Below, piece by piece: positions 8,201 through 15,557 of a stretch of 48,147 nt of DNA. The DNA is from DATGMS01 sp040905145 (GTDB lineage Bacteria; Bacteroidota; Bacteroidia; Cytophagales; Cyclobacteriaceae). The position numbers and the translations under genes were made by a program. The notes below the pieces were generated by a model. It saw only the letters and a list, made by a program, of their open reading frames with translations. It searched no databases and was not told the DNA's origin. The stretch is taken from NCBI GenBank assembly GCA_040905145.1, contig JBBDSC010000064.1, positions 1 through 48,147 of the forward strand, in the 5' to 3' direction. Numbering within the stretch: the stretch's first letter is position 1; every line of letters begins with the position of its first letter.

Positions 8201-10572
8201 CCAATATCTTCATTGACAGTGTAATTAGTTTTTAGTACGGCAAAATTCGGAAGTAGCGGTTTGTTAAAAGTGACCTCTAAGGTGCTGTCATTGACTACTT
8301 CTACTTCACCTACTGCAATAGTGCGGTCATCCTGAAGAAAAGTTTTCTTATGGGTATTGATGTAATTCCCCGATTGGTCTTTGATGTTTTCAGTAGTCAG
8401 TGTTCCAGTGGTGTTTTGGGGTAAATTCTGATCAAAAATCAAATGGACAATTTTGAAATTATCAGCATTCCTAAAGGCCGATTTTGGATGGCCAATATCA
8501 CTATCTACAGAATAGTTGATGGTCGCAGCAGCGGATAAGTTATCCACCTCTGTTTTGAAATAGAGGTCCAGTAAGGTAGGACCTGAGAGGATCAAGGTGT
8601 CCAACTTGTCATCCAGGAAAAATTCAACCGTTTCTTCTGCTGAGATGTTTCCTGACCAATCTTCCAGATTGAGAATGGTAAGGGAATAATCTTGGCCAAG
8701 GTCAAGTTGGTTTTTTAGGATTAACAACACACTGAGACTATCTGCTAAATTAGCGGATCCGACCATCCCATTTTCTTTGTTGATCAGGTAGTTTTCTTCC
8801 GATTCGGCGGGAGATCTGTTGATGGGCTCATCGAAAAAAACTTTTAGTTCATGAGGAGAAAGATTTGCTGCCCGAAGGACTTTTGGTGCTTCGATATCAT
8901 AGGTGAAAGAAAGCGGTTCTTCGCTGATCAGTATCCCAAAGCAATCATGGAGGTTTTTCACTTCGAGTAGGTAATTATGGCCTGAGATCAAAGTATCAGG
9001 TAACGTCAAAGCTATCCCTTGGTAATGGATATCTTGCACCGGAAGCATTTTCCCATCCAATAAAAATGTTGCATTGTCAATACTTTCTTGATTAATGGGT
9101 TTGGAGAATCCTACCAAAATTTCATGGCCCGAAACTGGCTGGATATATGTGGTGAAGAAAGGCTTGTTATCCGGGGATTCGTTAAATGCTGCGTTGACTT
9201 TCCCGGGAGTTCCGCCCTGGGGGGAAGTGGAGGCCGTCCAATTAGCCGTATAACTGCAAGGCTGAAAAGGATTTATTTTCTCCAAAGCCCATCCTCCCAT
9301 GGTTTTTTGCTGGTCTTGATACCACTCCCGGGTATAGGAAAGACTGTCCACCACATTTCCAAAGGCATCCGCAATGGAGATATGTCCTGCCGTATTGGCC
9401 AAGGGACTGAAGGTGTTCACTCCGATCACCTGCCCAAAAGAAGTGAACAATTCCTTATTACCAGGGGCAGTAAGCAGAACATAAGCGCCCGGTGCGAGGG
9501 AAAAATCTTCAAATTTTCCATTGTTATAGGAAAACCCTCCCAATCCTATGGGTTTATCTGAAGTATTTAGAAGTTCTATATATTCATTGGAGGTGGAAGA
9601 GGGTATCAATGGATCTTCGGGAACCAGACCCTTGGGGTTTGGATCGGGCATAAATTCATTGATGCTTATTGCCCCCGAAGGAGTAGGGGTGGTTATCTCG
9701 AAGATGTGATTTTTATCCACCCAAATTTCCTCTCCTGTTTCAGAGGTAAGATGGTTAAAGGTCAACTCATAATGATTTGAATAGAGGTAGTCGGCAAACT
9801 CTAAATGTAAGCTTTGGCCTTCTATCGCTATTTTTTGCGGAGGCCCGTAAGAATGGTTAAGCGAAATGGAATTTTCCGCATTTTCTCCTGTAAACTTAAT
9901 CGGTTGGTTAAAATTAACCACCAGGTTTTTCCCCTCACCCACTTCTACAGAAAGAATCTCCAACGAATACTGCTCCGCTTTAACAAGCCCATGTACTGTA
10001 AAATCATCTATAAACAAGCGGGCAGCGCTTCCATTCCCTTCGCCATAATTGATCTCTAATTTTATGAGCAGCCTTTCTTTTTCCAAAAGTTCGTTGGGAA
10101 TAATAAAATCATATTCTAGAAAGGTGCTGTTTTCATTTCGAAAAGTCTCCACATCCCCCAATTGCTGCCGGTGGGTGAAGGTATTCCCTTCATCCACGGA
10201 AAATGAATAAAAAATATAAACAGGTCGGTTACCGGAACCATTTTGGATTGTTTTGGCTTTTAATGAAATTCTGTTGCTTACTAGGTCAATAGTAGTAGTT
10301 TTTGTGTAAATTTCGGCATTGAAATTACCGATGGGCTGTATTCCCAAAGCTTTGGAATTGCTTATCCCTTCCCCGGCTGCCTGGAATATACGCGAAGAAG
10401 TACTCCGGATATCATTGGCAGACCAGTTTGGTAAAAATTCCTCAGGATGGCTTACTAAATCAAAATTGCTTTCAAAGTCCTGAAGTGCATTAAAAGTTTC
10501 GGTTTTATTCAAAAATTCTAAACCTAGTATGGGAAAAGCAAGAAAAACCCATACAAAAGTTAAGGCTTTCAT
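5287..10572 (-). CDS. Giant secreted lamin-tail-domain / Ig-like repeat protein
   Basis: A 1761-residue secreted protein. The start at 10572 (MKALTFVWVFLAF) gives a signal peptide; longer in-frame starts would run into the divergent asd. Approximate layout: a jelly-roll-like N-terminal region to ~280; lamin tail domain 1 at ~290-460 (AISINEFMPDPNPKG, EYIELLNTSDKPIGLGGF); a long series of ~90-110-residue SbsA/Ig-like modules at ~465-1215 with recurring phrases such as YQLSILGLRDIYG and YSLTILNLEDWSGN; lamin tail domain 2 at ~1215-1375 (VIINELMAAP, AEYVELYNSGENEIFLGG); lamin tail domain 3 at ~1480-1635 (ILLNEVLF, FVEIYNRS); and a FlgD-like C-terminal domain (TLRIYSVSGQLIKEL, GYYIVWVEV). Such proteins are exported, probably as surface or matrix components. 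The final domain may be a type IX secretion sorting signal, but that is inference. Confidence 0.85.
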   Translation of the reverse strand: MKALTFVWVFLAFPILGLEFLNKTETFNALQDFESNFDLVSHPEEFLPNWSANDIRSTSSRIFQAAGEGISNSKALGIQPIGNFNAEIYTKTTTIDLVSNRISLKAKTIQNGSGNRPVYIFYSFSVDEGNTFTHRQQLGDVETFRNENSTFLEYDFIIPNELLEKERLLIKLEINYGEGNGSAARLFIDDFTVHGLVKAEQYSLEILSVEVGEGKNLVVNFNQPIKFTGENAENSISLNHSYGPPQKIAIEGQSLHLEFADYLYSNHYELTFNHLTSETGEEIWVDKNHIFEITTPTPSGAISINEFMPDPNPKGLVPEDPLIPSSTSNEYIELLNTSDKPIGLGGFSYNNGKFEDFSLAPGAYVLLTAPGNKELFTSFGQVIGVNTFSPLANTAGHISIADAFGNVVDSLSYTREWYQDQQKTMGGWALEKINPFQPCSYTANWTASTSPQGGTPGKVNAAFNESPDNKPFFTTYIQPVSGHEILVGFSKPINQESIDNATFLLDGKMLPVQDIHYQGIALTLPDTLISGHNYLLEVKNLHDCFGILISEEPLSFTYDIEAPKVLRAANLSPHELKVFFDEPINRSPAESEENYLINKENGMVGSANLADSLSVLLILKNQLDLGQDYSLTILNLEDWSGNISAEETVEFFLDDKLDTLILSGPTLLDLYFKTEVDNLSAAATINYSVDSDIGHPKSAFRNADNFKIVHLIFDQNLPQNTTGTLTTENIKDQSGNYINTHKKTFLQDDRTIAVGEVEVVNDSTLEVTFNKPLLPNFAVLKTNYTVNEDIGHPITVSQINPKSVNLIFGNKFEEGKAYQLSILGLRDIYGVEMSRTVNINFDFDLSAPVIEEALLINPYEIKVKSNKPILLPSVNSIAITHHQIERIAAINDREFILTTSHPLKENTIQLLLVGVADLRGNKADSIFVEIPNEKITLGATTIVKEDLIQLVFSAEVDPASAVHPDSYRVNGDLPLEVLLQERQFEILLQLPKVLSLGDSVLVEIKSIKSKEGKENQDLTDSLLYDDGIEDLYVVNSQLIQVVHKAALTKENSEQTIFSLRDQEIKIQPLVNQTDQRLLQLVLDKALNPDISYQLIIPQRIALSHQTMPGSMRNIIYDKSPPQLVMIKALNENELLVSFNEALDPILSLVTSFYHIDDKEPLEVMPGDLPNQVVLVLGGMLQKDKSYALTVIQLEDLHRNAISEQTLDFIFDGPVFPAYGEVIINELMAAPRSGNALPDAEYVELYNSGENEIFLGGLFLANSRSATVLPRESIAPGAYLILTSANRKEAMEGFGKTIGLSNWPTLLNDGDEVKLLDRNGNVLDELSYHTASYGGAEKAQGGYSLEIINPFSPCPESNNLRPSEAPQKGTPGKVNSVFDDTPDKTKPVLLKASPKGEKSIVLEFSKRLSPNLTLVELMAKPSLKTLGMAIDEDDPNRIIIQLGEPLQENQLYQISIENLRDCAGNLIDPARNEASFKIPVNAEVGDILLNEVLFHARTGAPKFVEIYNRSDKFIDLSNWKLANTSNGEVNNRKVIATDELIIDPFSYGVFTTDASLLNQGYPKGKAETYMELSHLPSYPNARGTVILLNPEEDLMERFDYDEKFHHALLNDVKGISLERYSLDHDVNDPENWHSASSAAGYATPGYKNSQTYVGGVLEKGITISPRAFVPDAPGEQNFTTISYEMNSPGFVATLRIYSVSGQLIKELCQNDIWGSSGFYTWDGTDLSGKKMRPGYYIVWVEVLNLGGRIENIRKTVVVGSKF

Positions 10573-10615
10573 AGTAATAAAAATAAGTAAAAAAACAATA
10601 GAAGAAAATAAGAAG

Positions 10616-11605
10616 ATGAAATTAGCTGTTGTTGGAGCCACCGGATTGGTCGGTTCAGAAATCCTTGAGGTGCTGGAAGAGCACAATTTTCAATTTGATG
10701 AATTGTTGTTGGTGGCAAGTGAAAGATCGGTAGGCAAGGAAATTAAATTTAAAGACAAAGCATATACCGTTATCGGATTGGCACAGGCTGTTTCAGAAAA
10801 ACCGGATATTGCCATCTTTTCTGCCGGAGGAGCAACTTCTTTGGAGTGGGCCCCAAAATTCGCCGAGGCAGGCTCCATAGTGGTGGATAATTCTTCTGCC
10901 TGGAGAATGGATCCGACGAAAAAACTGATTGTTCCCGAAATCAATGCCAAAGACTTAAGAATTGATGATAGGATTATTGCAAATCCCAATTGTTCTACCA
11001 TTCAGATGGTAATGGCCCTGGCCCCATTAAGGGGAAATTATGGCATCAAAAGGATTGTGGTATCGACATATCAATCTGTCACCGGCACAGGAAAAGCAGC
11101 GGTGGACCAAATGATGAACGAACGTGCCGGGGTGGAAGGTGAAAAAGTATACCCCCATAAAATTGACCTGAATGTGCTTCCCCATATTGATGTGTTCCAG
11201 GAAAATGGTTACACTAAGGAAGAGATGAAAATGATCAATGAGACAAAGAAGATCTTCAACGATCACTCTATTCAGGTAACGGCCACAACGGTACGGATCC
11301 CGGTAATGGGAGGTCATGCCGAATCGGTCAATGTGGAGTTTCAAAAGGATTTTGACTTGGAGGAAGTAAAAAACCTGCTTTCTAATGCCGAAGGAGTAGT
11401 GGTAGAAGATGATCCTGCCAATAATATATATCCCATGCCAGTGAATGCCCATAAAAAAGATCAGGTATTTGTGGGAAGATTGAGAAGGGACGAATCCCAG
11501 CCCAATACTTTGAATATGTGGATAGTAGCCGATAACCTCAGAAAAGGGGCCGCCACCAATGCTGTTCAGATTGCTAAATATCTTGTAGATCATAATTTGG
11601 TGTAA
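10616..11605 (+). CDS. asd: Aspartate-semialdehyde dehydrogenase
   Basis: Reduces aspartyl phosphate to aspartate-4-semialdehyde with NADPH, the branch point to lysine/diaminopimelate, threonine and methionine. It is 329 residues long, as usual. The ATG at 10616 places the NADP-binding motif VVGATGLVG at the very N-terminus; an earlier in-frame ATG at 10529 would overlap the divergent gene. The catalytic Cys is in NPNCSTIQM (about Cys126) and the base His in GGHAESV (about His234). The gene is divergent from the lamin-tail gene across only 43 bases. The SAM methyltransferase begins 2 bases after its stop. A strong hairpin with a T-rich tail lies 45 bases past the stop, inside that next gene. 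Confidence 0.96.
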   Translation: MKLAVVGATGLVGSEILEVLEEHNFQFDELLLVASERSVGKEIKFKDKAYTVIGLAQAVSEKPDIAIFSAGGATSLEWAPKFAEAGSIVVDNSSAWRMDPTKKLIVPEINAKDLRIDDRIIANPNCSTIQMVMALAPLRGNYGIKRIVVSTYQSVTGTGKAAVDQMMNERAGVEGEKVYPHKIDLNVLPHIDVFQENGYTKEEMKMINETKKIFNDHSIQVTATTVRIPVMGGHAESVNVEFQKDFDLEEVKNLLSNAEGVVVEDDPANNIYPMPVNAHKKDQVFVGRLRRDESQPNTLNMWIVADNLRKGAATNAVQIAKYLVDHNLV

Positions 11606-11607
11606 AC

Positions 11608-12825
11608 TTGGATTTGGACCAGTTATATACCGGTAAACTATACCAATTTGTGCAGGATCATCTTCAGGAAGATCCTGCACTTTTGCTTTTAAAATACCAC
11701 CAAACGGCTGATTTTGATTTAAAAGAAGCGGTACAGCAGATAGCTTCAAGGCAAAAAGCCAAAACCAAACTCCCCACCTGGACAGGGCATCCAGAAGTTG
11801 TTTTTCCCGCTTCCCTTTCCCTGGAGCAAAGCTCTTCGGAGCAAGCGGCCCTTTTCAAAGCCCGGTTTGCACAAGGCGAAAAATTGATAGATCTTACCGG
11901 AGGTTTTGGGGTGGATACTTTAATCTTTGGAGAAAATTTCCGGGAAGTAACCTATATAGAAAGAGAGAAAAAACTGGCTGAAATCGTTGCCCATAATTTT
12001 CGGCTGCTAAGTAAAGACCCCCAAAAATATCAGGTTATTTCTACAGATTCCATGGAGTTCTTGAAGCAGACCGATCGGTGCTTTGACTGGTTGTATATTG
12101 ATCCAGCCAGGCGGGGGGGCAATAACCAGAAACTTTTCAAGCTAGCAGATTGTGAACCAAATGTGAGGGCACATTGGCCCCTCATGAAGGAAAAAGCCCA
12201 AAATATCATGATCAAGGCTTCCCCTATGTTGGATATCAAGGCAGTCTTGAGCGAACTTCCGGATATACAGCAGGTACTGGTAGTGGCGGTGAAAAATGAA
12301 GTTAAGGAAGTGCTGTTGATTTGGAAAAAGCAGGAAAAAGTGGAGGAAGTAAGACTTTCCGCTTTTGATTTAAAGACCGATAAAGAGCAAAGGTTTGATT
12401 TTACTTTTGAGAAAGAGGAAGGTAATGAGGTAACCTATGCCCTTCCGCAGGAATTTCTGATAGAACCCAATGCGGCCATTATGAAGGCTGGTGGTTTTAA
12501 AAGTTTTGCCTTGCGGTATGGCCTGTCCAAGCTGCACCGAAATACCCATCTTTACACCGCACTGAAGTTTCCGGAGAAAATCCCCGGTAGGATCTTTAAG
12601 ATTATCCAAGAAGTAAAACTGGACAAAAAAGAACTCAAGCGGCTTTTCCCTATGGGCAAGGTCAATGTGATTGTCCGTAACCACCCCTTAAAAGCGGAAG
12701 ATCTGAAGAAAAGGTACGGGCTTAAAGATGGGAGTGAGGACTTTTTGGTTGCGACTATGACAATGGAGGGAAAGGCCAGGGTGTATTGGTGTGGAAGGGG
12801 AGATGAGGGTGTTAAAAAAATGTAA
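11608..12825 (+). CDS. Class I SAM-dependent methyltransferase, THUMP-like type
   Basis: A 405-residue protein with a Rossmann methyltransferase core. Motif I is LIDLTGGFGVDTLIFG at about residues 93-108, followed by the acidic YIERE. The motif-IV-like WLYIDPARR at ~160-168 resembles the catalytic loop of RNA/protein methyltransferases. The C-terminal ~100 residues (GKVNVIVRNHPLKAEDLKKRYGLKDG) match the THUMP-like domain of a family widespread in Bacteroidota whose substrate is not established. The only plausible start is TTG at 11608, two bases after asd; there is no Met in the first ~110 residues and the N-terminal sequence looks genuine. Translational coupling to asd is likely. A hairpin within codons 15-25 could attenuate its transcription. 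Confidence 0.85.
   Translation: MDLDQLYTGKLYQFVQDHLQEDPALLLLKYHQTADFDLKEAVQQIASRQKAKTKLPTWTGHPEVVFPASLSLEQSSSEQAALFKARFAQGEKLIDLTGGFGVDTLIFGENFREVTYIEREKKLAEIVAHNFRLLSKDPQKYQVISTDSMEFLKQTDRCFDWLYIDPARRGGNNQKLFKLADCEPNVRAHWPLMKEKAQNIMIKASPMLDIKAVLSELPDIQQVLVVAVKNEVKEVLLIWKKQEKVEEVRLSAFDLKTDKEQRFDFTFEKEEGNEVTYALPQEFLIEPNAAIMKAGGFKSFALRYGLSKLHRNTHLYTALKFPEKIPGRIFKIIQEVKLDKKELKRLFPMGKVNVIVRNHPLKAEDLKKRYGLKDGSEDFLVATMTMEGKARVYWCGRGDEGVKKM
11650..11690 (+). terminator. Terminator-like hairpin inside the start of the methyltransferase gene
   Basis: GTGCAGGATC (11650-11659) and GATCCTGCAC (11671-11680) form a perfect 10-bp stem with an 11-base loop, immediately followed by TTTTGCTTTT. This has the shape of an intrinsic terminator, 45 bases after the asd stop but within the coding sequence of the next gene (about codons 15-28). 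It may end part of the asd transcripts or attenuate the downstream gene. The coding use of the same bases (QDHLQEDPALLLL) limits how freely they could evolve. Confidence 0.5.
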
Positions 12826-12875
12826 CATATTATTGATAATGAACATAATTTCAACAATAAACGTTAAATTTAACC

Positions 12876-13091
12876 ATGAACTTGACAGCAGTAATTTCAA
12901 AAGGTGAAGAATTTTTTATTGGACAGATAAAAGAAATTCCTGGTGTTTTTTCACAGGGGAAAACCATTGATGAAACAAAGACAAATCTAATGGATGCATT
13001 AAACCTTTGGCTGGAAGACTCCAAGGAGGACTTAAGTAACGAAATTATTAATGTTGTCCATACCGAAAGTTTGGAGATAAATGTCCATTAA
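12876..13091 (+). CDS. hicB: HicB-family antitoxin
   Basis: A 71-residue single-domain HicB. The fold's partly degraded RNase-H-like signature is clear: TAVISKGEEFFIGQIKEIPGVFSQGKTIDETKTNL, then MDALNLWLED. It should bind HicA and block its RNase activity. No extra DNA-binding domain follows, so autoregulation would need the complex or another factor. The reading frame overlaps hicA by 11 bases, so the antitoxin is translated first and the toxin is coupled to it. The upstream methyltransferase ends 50 bases before, and hicBA is probably a separate acquired unit. Confidence 0.9.
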   Translation: MNLTAVISKGEEFFIGQIKEIPGVFSQGKTIDETKTNLMDALNLWLEDSKEDLSNEIINVVHTESLEINVH

Positions 13092-13278
13092 ATCCAGACT
13101 TTTCATTAAACATCTGGGATATCACGGATGCCATTTGCACCGCCATGGCAGTAATCACGACATTTATAGAAATGCGGTAACTGGTAAAAAATCAGCGGTT
13201 CCCCGACATTCTAAATTGGATCGTCAATTGGCCAAGTTGATTTGCAAACAGCTTGAAATACCATTCATTGAGGAGTAA
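13081..13278 (+). CDS. hicA: HicA-family mRNA interferase toxin
   Basis: A 65-residue double-stranded-RNA-binding-fold toxin that cleaves mRNA and tmRNA when HicB is lost. The signature is complete: IKHLGYHGCHLHRHGSNHDIY with the catalytic His in SNHDIY (about His26), the conserved GKKSAVPRHSKLDRQLAKLIC, and the closing LEIP. Length and sequence give no sign of inactivation, unlike the broken module just downstream. The start overlaps the hicB stop by 11 bases. A hairpin with a T-run follows at 13329-13364. Confidence 0.9.
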   Translation: MSIKSRLFIKHLGYHGCHLHRHGSNHDIYRNAVTGKKSAVPRHSKLDRQLAKLICKQLEIPFIEE

Positions 13279-13294
13279 AGATTTTTGATTTATA

Positions 13295-13323
13295 TGTTTA
13301 CAATATTGAATAAGTCGCTGCCC
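13295..13323 (+). repeat. 29-bp imperfect direct repeat, left copy (right copy 14111-14139)
   Basis: Bases 13295-13323 match 14111-14139 at 26 of 29 positions, in the same orientation, 816 bases apart. The right copy lies in the minus-strand small gene at 14023-14223 and encodes EQRLIEYCKHI. Read on the minus strand, the left copy gives QRLIQYCKHI, so it is a remnant of a second copy of that gene. The resemblance fades out to either side. Confidence 0.65.
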
Positions 13324-13328
13324 CTGCT

Positions 13329-13364
13329 AGGCGAGATTGCATCTACGCCTTTCTATTTTTTTTT
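13329..13364 (+). terminator. Putative terminator after hicBA
   Basis: AGGCGAGAT (13329-13337) pairs with ATCT-A-CGCCT (13341-13350) with a 3-base loop and one bulge, and is followed by TTCTATTTTTTTTT. It lies 50 bases after the hicA stop on the same strand. The palindrome also resembles dispersed GC-rich intergenic palindromes and overlaps the edge of the remnant repeat, so its origin is uncertain. Confidence 0.5.
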
Positions 13365-13610
13365 GCAATTCATTTTCTAAGTACGTATTTTTAATTATGG
13401 GTTTTCAGGTTCAAGAATTACCTTACTTCCTGACTTTTCAGGTAATAGGGGGCCGGGTTAAATCCCCTGATGAGTATCTTTATTCCAGTCCCCGAAATTA
13501 TTCCGAACAATAGAGATCGATTGTCATTGAGCCATTGCAAATGACTTATAAAGTAAAAGTGTTGAAGAAGGGGAGAATGATATGAGGGTTCACTATCTCT
13601 TGACTTGTTC
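13365..13610. other. Gene-free stretch of the accessory island
   Basis: I see no gene, RNA or clear motif here on either strand beyond a short inverted repeat (CCTGACTTTTCAGG, near 13430-13443). It probably holds sequence decayed beyond recognition between hicBA and the nucleotidyltransferase remnant. Confidence 0.4.
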
Positions 13611-14033
13611 CTACTCTTTTACGGCTGCTTTCTTCAATAGGATTAAATCTTCAAGAGATACTACATTGATTTGAAGACCATCCACAACTGTTTTAATGGC
13701 TCGTTGGAAGGCGTATTTAAAATCAACTACATCTAATTTTTTAAGGATCTCAATCCTCAAGGGGATTTCCCCGATCCAATCATTTTAGGAACCAAAAACA
13801 TTTCTTTTCTTAAGTATTCCTTTGATATTCCATAATCGATACAAGCTGAAATGGCTTTATCTGCATTTTCTTCGGTTGCATTAACAAAAATATCCAGATC
13901 TCCCGTGCTCCTGATATGTCCATAGGCTCCTAATGCATATCCGCCTATAAGAAGATATTCAACCTTATTTTTATTCAGCGCTTCAATAAACTCTCTAATG
14001 AGAAGGAAAAACGTTGTTTTGGTTACTCCTCAT
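13611..14033 (-). pseudogene. Decayed nucleotidyltransferase (MNT/AbiEii-like superfamily)
   Basis: On the minus strand the protein reads, through at least two frameshifts, as a small nucleotidyltransferase: FIEALNKNKVEYLLIGGYAL, HIRSTGDLDIFVNATEENA (the GG and the metal-binding DLD are intact), then LRIEILKKLDVVDFKYAF and INVVSLEDLILLKKAA. The likely ATG at 14033 (MRSNQNNVF) leads to a stop after 12 codons; the conserved part resumes in another frame near 13998. A second shift lies near 13757-13766, where a TGA interrupts the run between GKSP and LRIEIL. The 3' end is cut short at 13611. The ATG overlaps the stop of the small gene upstream by 11 bases, so the two formed an operon. Relatives act as toxins or antitoxins by nucleotide transfer; this one is dead. 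Confidence 0.8.
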
Positions 14034-14223
14034 TTTCTATATAGTAAATAATGCGTTTTACGGGAAAGTTCCGGACATCTATCCCTGCAACAGCATAATT
14101 GCGGATGATGTGTTTACAATATTCAATAAGGCGCTGCTCCATGCTAAGATTGACGGCTCAATCAACTTCCTGCTCCAAGATATCTTCTTCCGATTCGATA
14201 TATTTGATTTGCCTTGTATTCAT
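14023..14223 (-). pseudogene. Small partner gene of the nucleotidyltransferase, with in-frame stop
   Basis: The minus strand starts at ATG 14223 (MNTRQIKYIESEEDILEQEV), meets an in-frame TGA at 14158-14160, and continues in the same frame with an ATG at 14142 (MEQRLIEYCKHIIRNYAV...) to TAA at 14023-14025, ending VKRIIYYIENEE. Without the TGA it would be 66 residues. The sequence looks like a real acidic and basic small protein but I do not recognise its family. It overlaps the nucleotidyltransferase start by 11 bases, which suggests a two-gene toxin-antitoxin-like module. The 39-residue part from 14142 could still be translated. Confidence 0.6.
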
Positions 14224-14339
14224 TATTTGCTTTTAATTTTCTCTTTGCCCCTTAAATTAACGAAAATTATCCCGATTTTGGTTCATGCTGTTTTACTGGT
14301 TTAATATCCCGCTAAAGCTTTTATTAATCCCATTTAAAT

Positions 14340-15551
14340 CTAAACAAGAAAAAATTTGGTGACAAGCTGAAAGCCTATGCCGGCCATGACCCCAAAAAGG
14401 ATGATAAGGGGGGAAGGGATTTTGGTAAATTGGAGTAGGAAGTAAGTCCCTATTATGGCTGTAATATTGAAAAGATTGTTTTCCAGGGGCTCAAATAAAA
14501 GGTAGGCTGCAGCAATCAGCATTCCGCAACTGACCGCATTAACCCCCTCCAGGGCTGCCCTTACTGGACGGTATTTTTTGAGTTCGTCCCAAAACCTGAT
14601 TACAAAAAAGATCAAAAAGGTGCCGGGCAGAAAAATCCCAACAGCTGCAACCACTCCTCCCAGAAGGATTCCACCCGTACCATATTCCCTCATTGATAGG
14701 GCACCTATATAGGAACTTATGCTGAATGTAGGCCCAGGAACGCTTTGGGAAATGGCATAGCCGGTAAGGAATTCTTCTGAGGAAAGATAATTTTTGAATT
14801 CGACGAACTCAGTGTATAAATAAGGAACAAGCACTTGCCCTCCGCCAAAGATCAAGCTGCCGTTACGGTAAAAATTCTCAAACAACCTGACAGGTAATAG
14901 GCGGGTATAATGTCCCAACACCGCCGCAAATATCAACACACTCCCCCATAAAATAAAGTTGGACCATTGAACATTAAGCTTGGGCTTTTCATTGGTGAAT
15001 GGTTGCTTTTGATAGTTCAGTGAGGTGATAATGCCGCCGATAAGCAACATCACAGGAAAAATAAAGGGGGAATTGTAAAAGAAGGCCACGAAAGCCGATA
15101 TCATCATGAGTACCGCAGCCTCTGTGGTCTTGATCATTTTTCCGACAGTCATCCGGGCTGCATAAATGATAAACCCTATGGCCATAGGCTGGATAAATTT
15201 GGCAAAATCCAGGGAGCCGACGGTGTTTTCCTGCAGAAAATCAATAAGTAAAGCCGCTGCAATCATTAGGATGGTGGCAGGTAATATCCACACCAGCAAG
15301 GACAAATAGGCTAGGAGAGGTCCTCCAATTTTAAATCCAATGGCAGCAATTGTTTGGGTAGATGTAGGTCCAGGAAGGACTTGGCAAAGTGCATTCAGCT
15401 CAAATAAATCTTTTTCTGTAATGTATCCCCTTTTCTTCACCATGATATCCAGTACCATGGAAAGGAAAGCCTGGGGGCCACCAAATGCAGTAACAGAGAG
15501 TAGTAATACATCTTTCAGATAGAAATAATATCTAACTCTCTTTACTTCCAC
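14340..15551 (-). CDS. chrA: ChrA-family chromate/anion transporter
   Basis: A 403-residue inner-membrane protein with the two homologous halves of the CHR family. Half one carries LLLSVTAFGGPQAFLSMV and ELNALCQVLPGPTSTQTIAAIG; half two carries FGGGQVLVPYLYTE and TGYAISQSVPGPTFSISSYIGAL. About ten hydrophobic segments fill the rest. Family members export chromate or related oxyanions driven by the proton gradient, but many chromosomal homologues have no proven chromate role. It starts 6 bases after the stop of the oxygenase gene on the same strand, so it is the second gene of an operon. Confidence 0.92.
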   Translation of the reverse strand: MEVKRVRYYFYLKDVLLLSVTAFGGPQAFLSMVLDIMVKKRGYITEKDLFELNALCQVLPGPTSTQTIAAIGFKIGGPLLAYLSLLVWILPATILMIAAALLIDFLQENTVGSLDFAKFIQPMAIGFIIYAARMTVGKMIKTTEAAVLMMISAFVAFFYNSPFIFPVMLLIGGIITSLNYQKQPFTNEKPKLNVQWSNFILWGSVLIFAAVLGHYTRLLPVRLFENFYRNGSLIFGGGQVLVPYLYTEFVEFKNYLSSEEFLTGYAISQSVPGPTFSISSYIGALSMREYGTGGILLGGVVAAVGIFLPGTFLIFFVIRFWDELKKYRPVRAALEGVNAVSCGMLIAAAYLLFEPLENNLFNITAIIGTYFLLQFTKIPSPLIILFGVMAGIGFQLVTKFFLV

Positions 15552-15557
15552 AAATGC

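Noticed and set aside
9088..9561. Plus-strand frame of 157 codons inside the lamin-tail gene
   Set aside because: Antisense to the first lamin tail domain; composition typical of a shadow frame.
11027..11749. 240-codon minus-strand frame across asd and the methyltransferase start
   Set aside because: Both plus-strand genes are strongly supported by family motifs. The antisense frame has no recognisable domain.
14014..14304. Open frame on the plus strand with hydrophobic residues (96 codons)
   Set aside because: It lies opposite the minus-strand small gene and nucleotidyltransferase remnant, which have recognisable protein sequence and an 11-base gene overlap. The plus-strand product looks like an antisense shadow.
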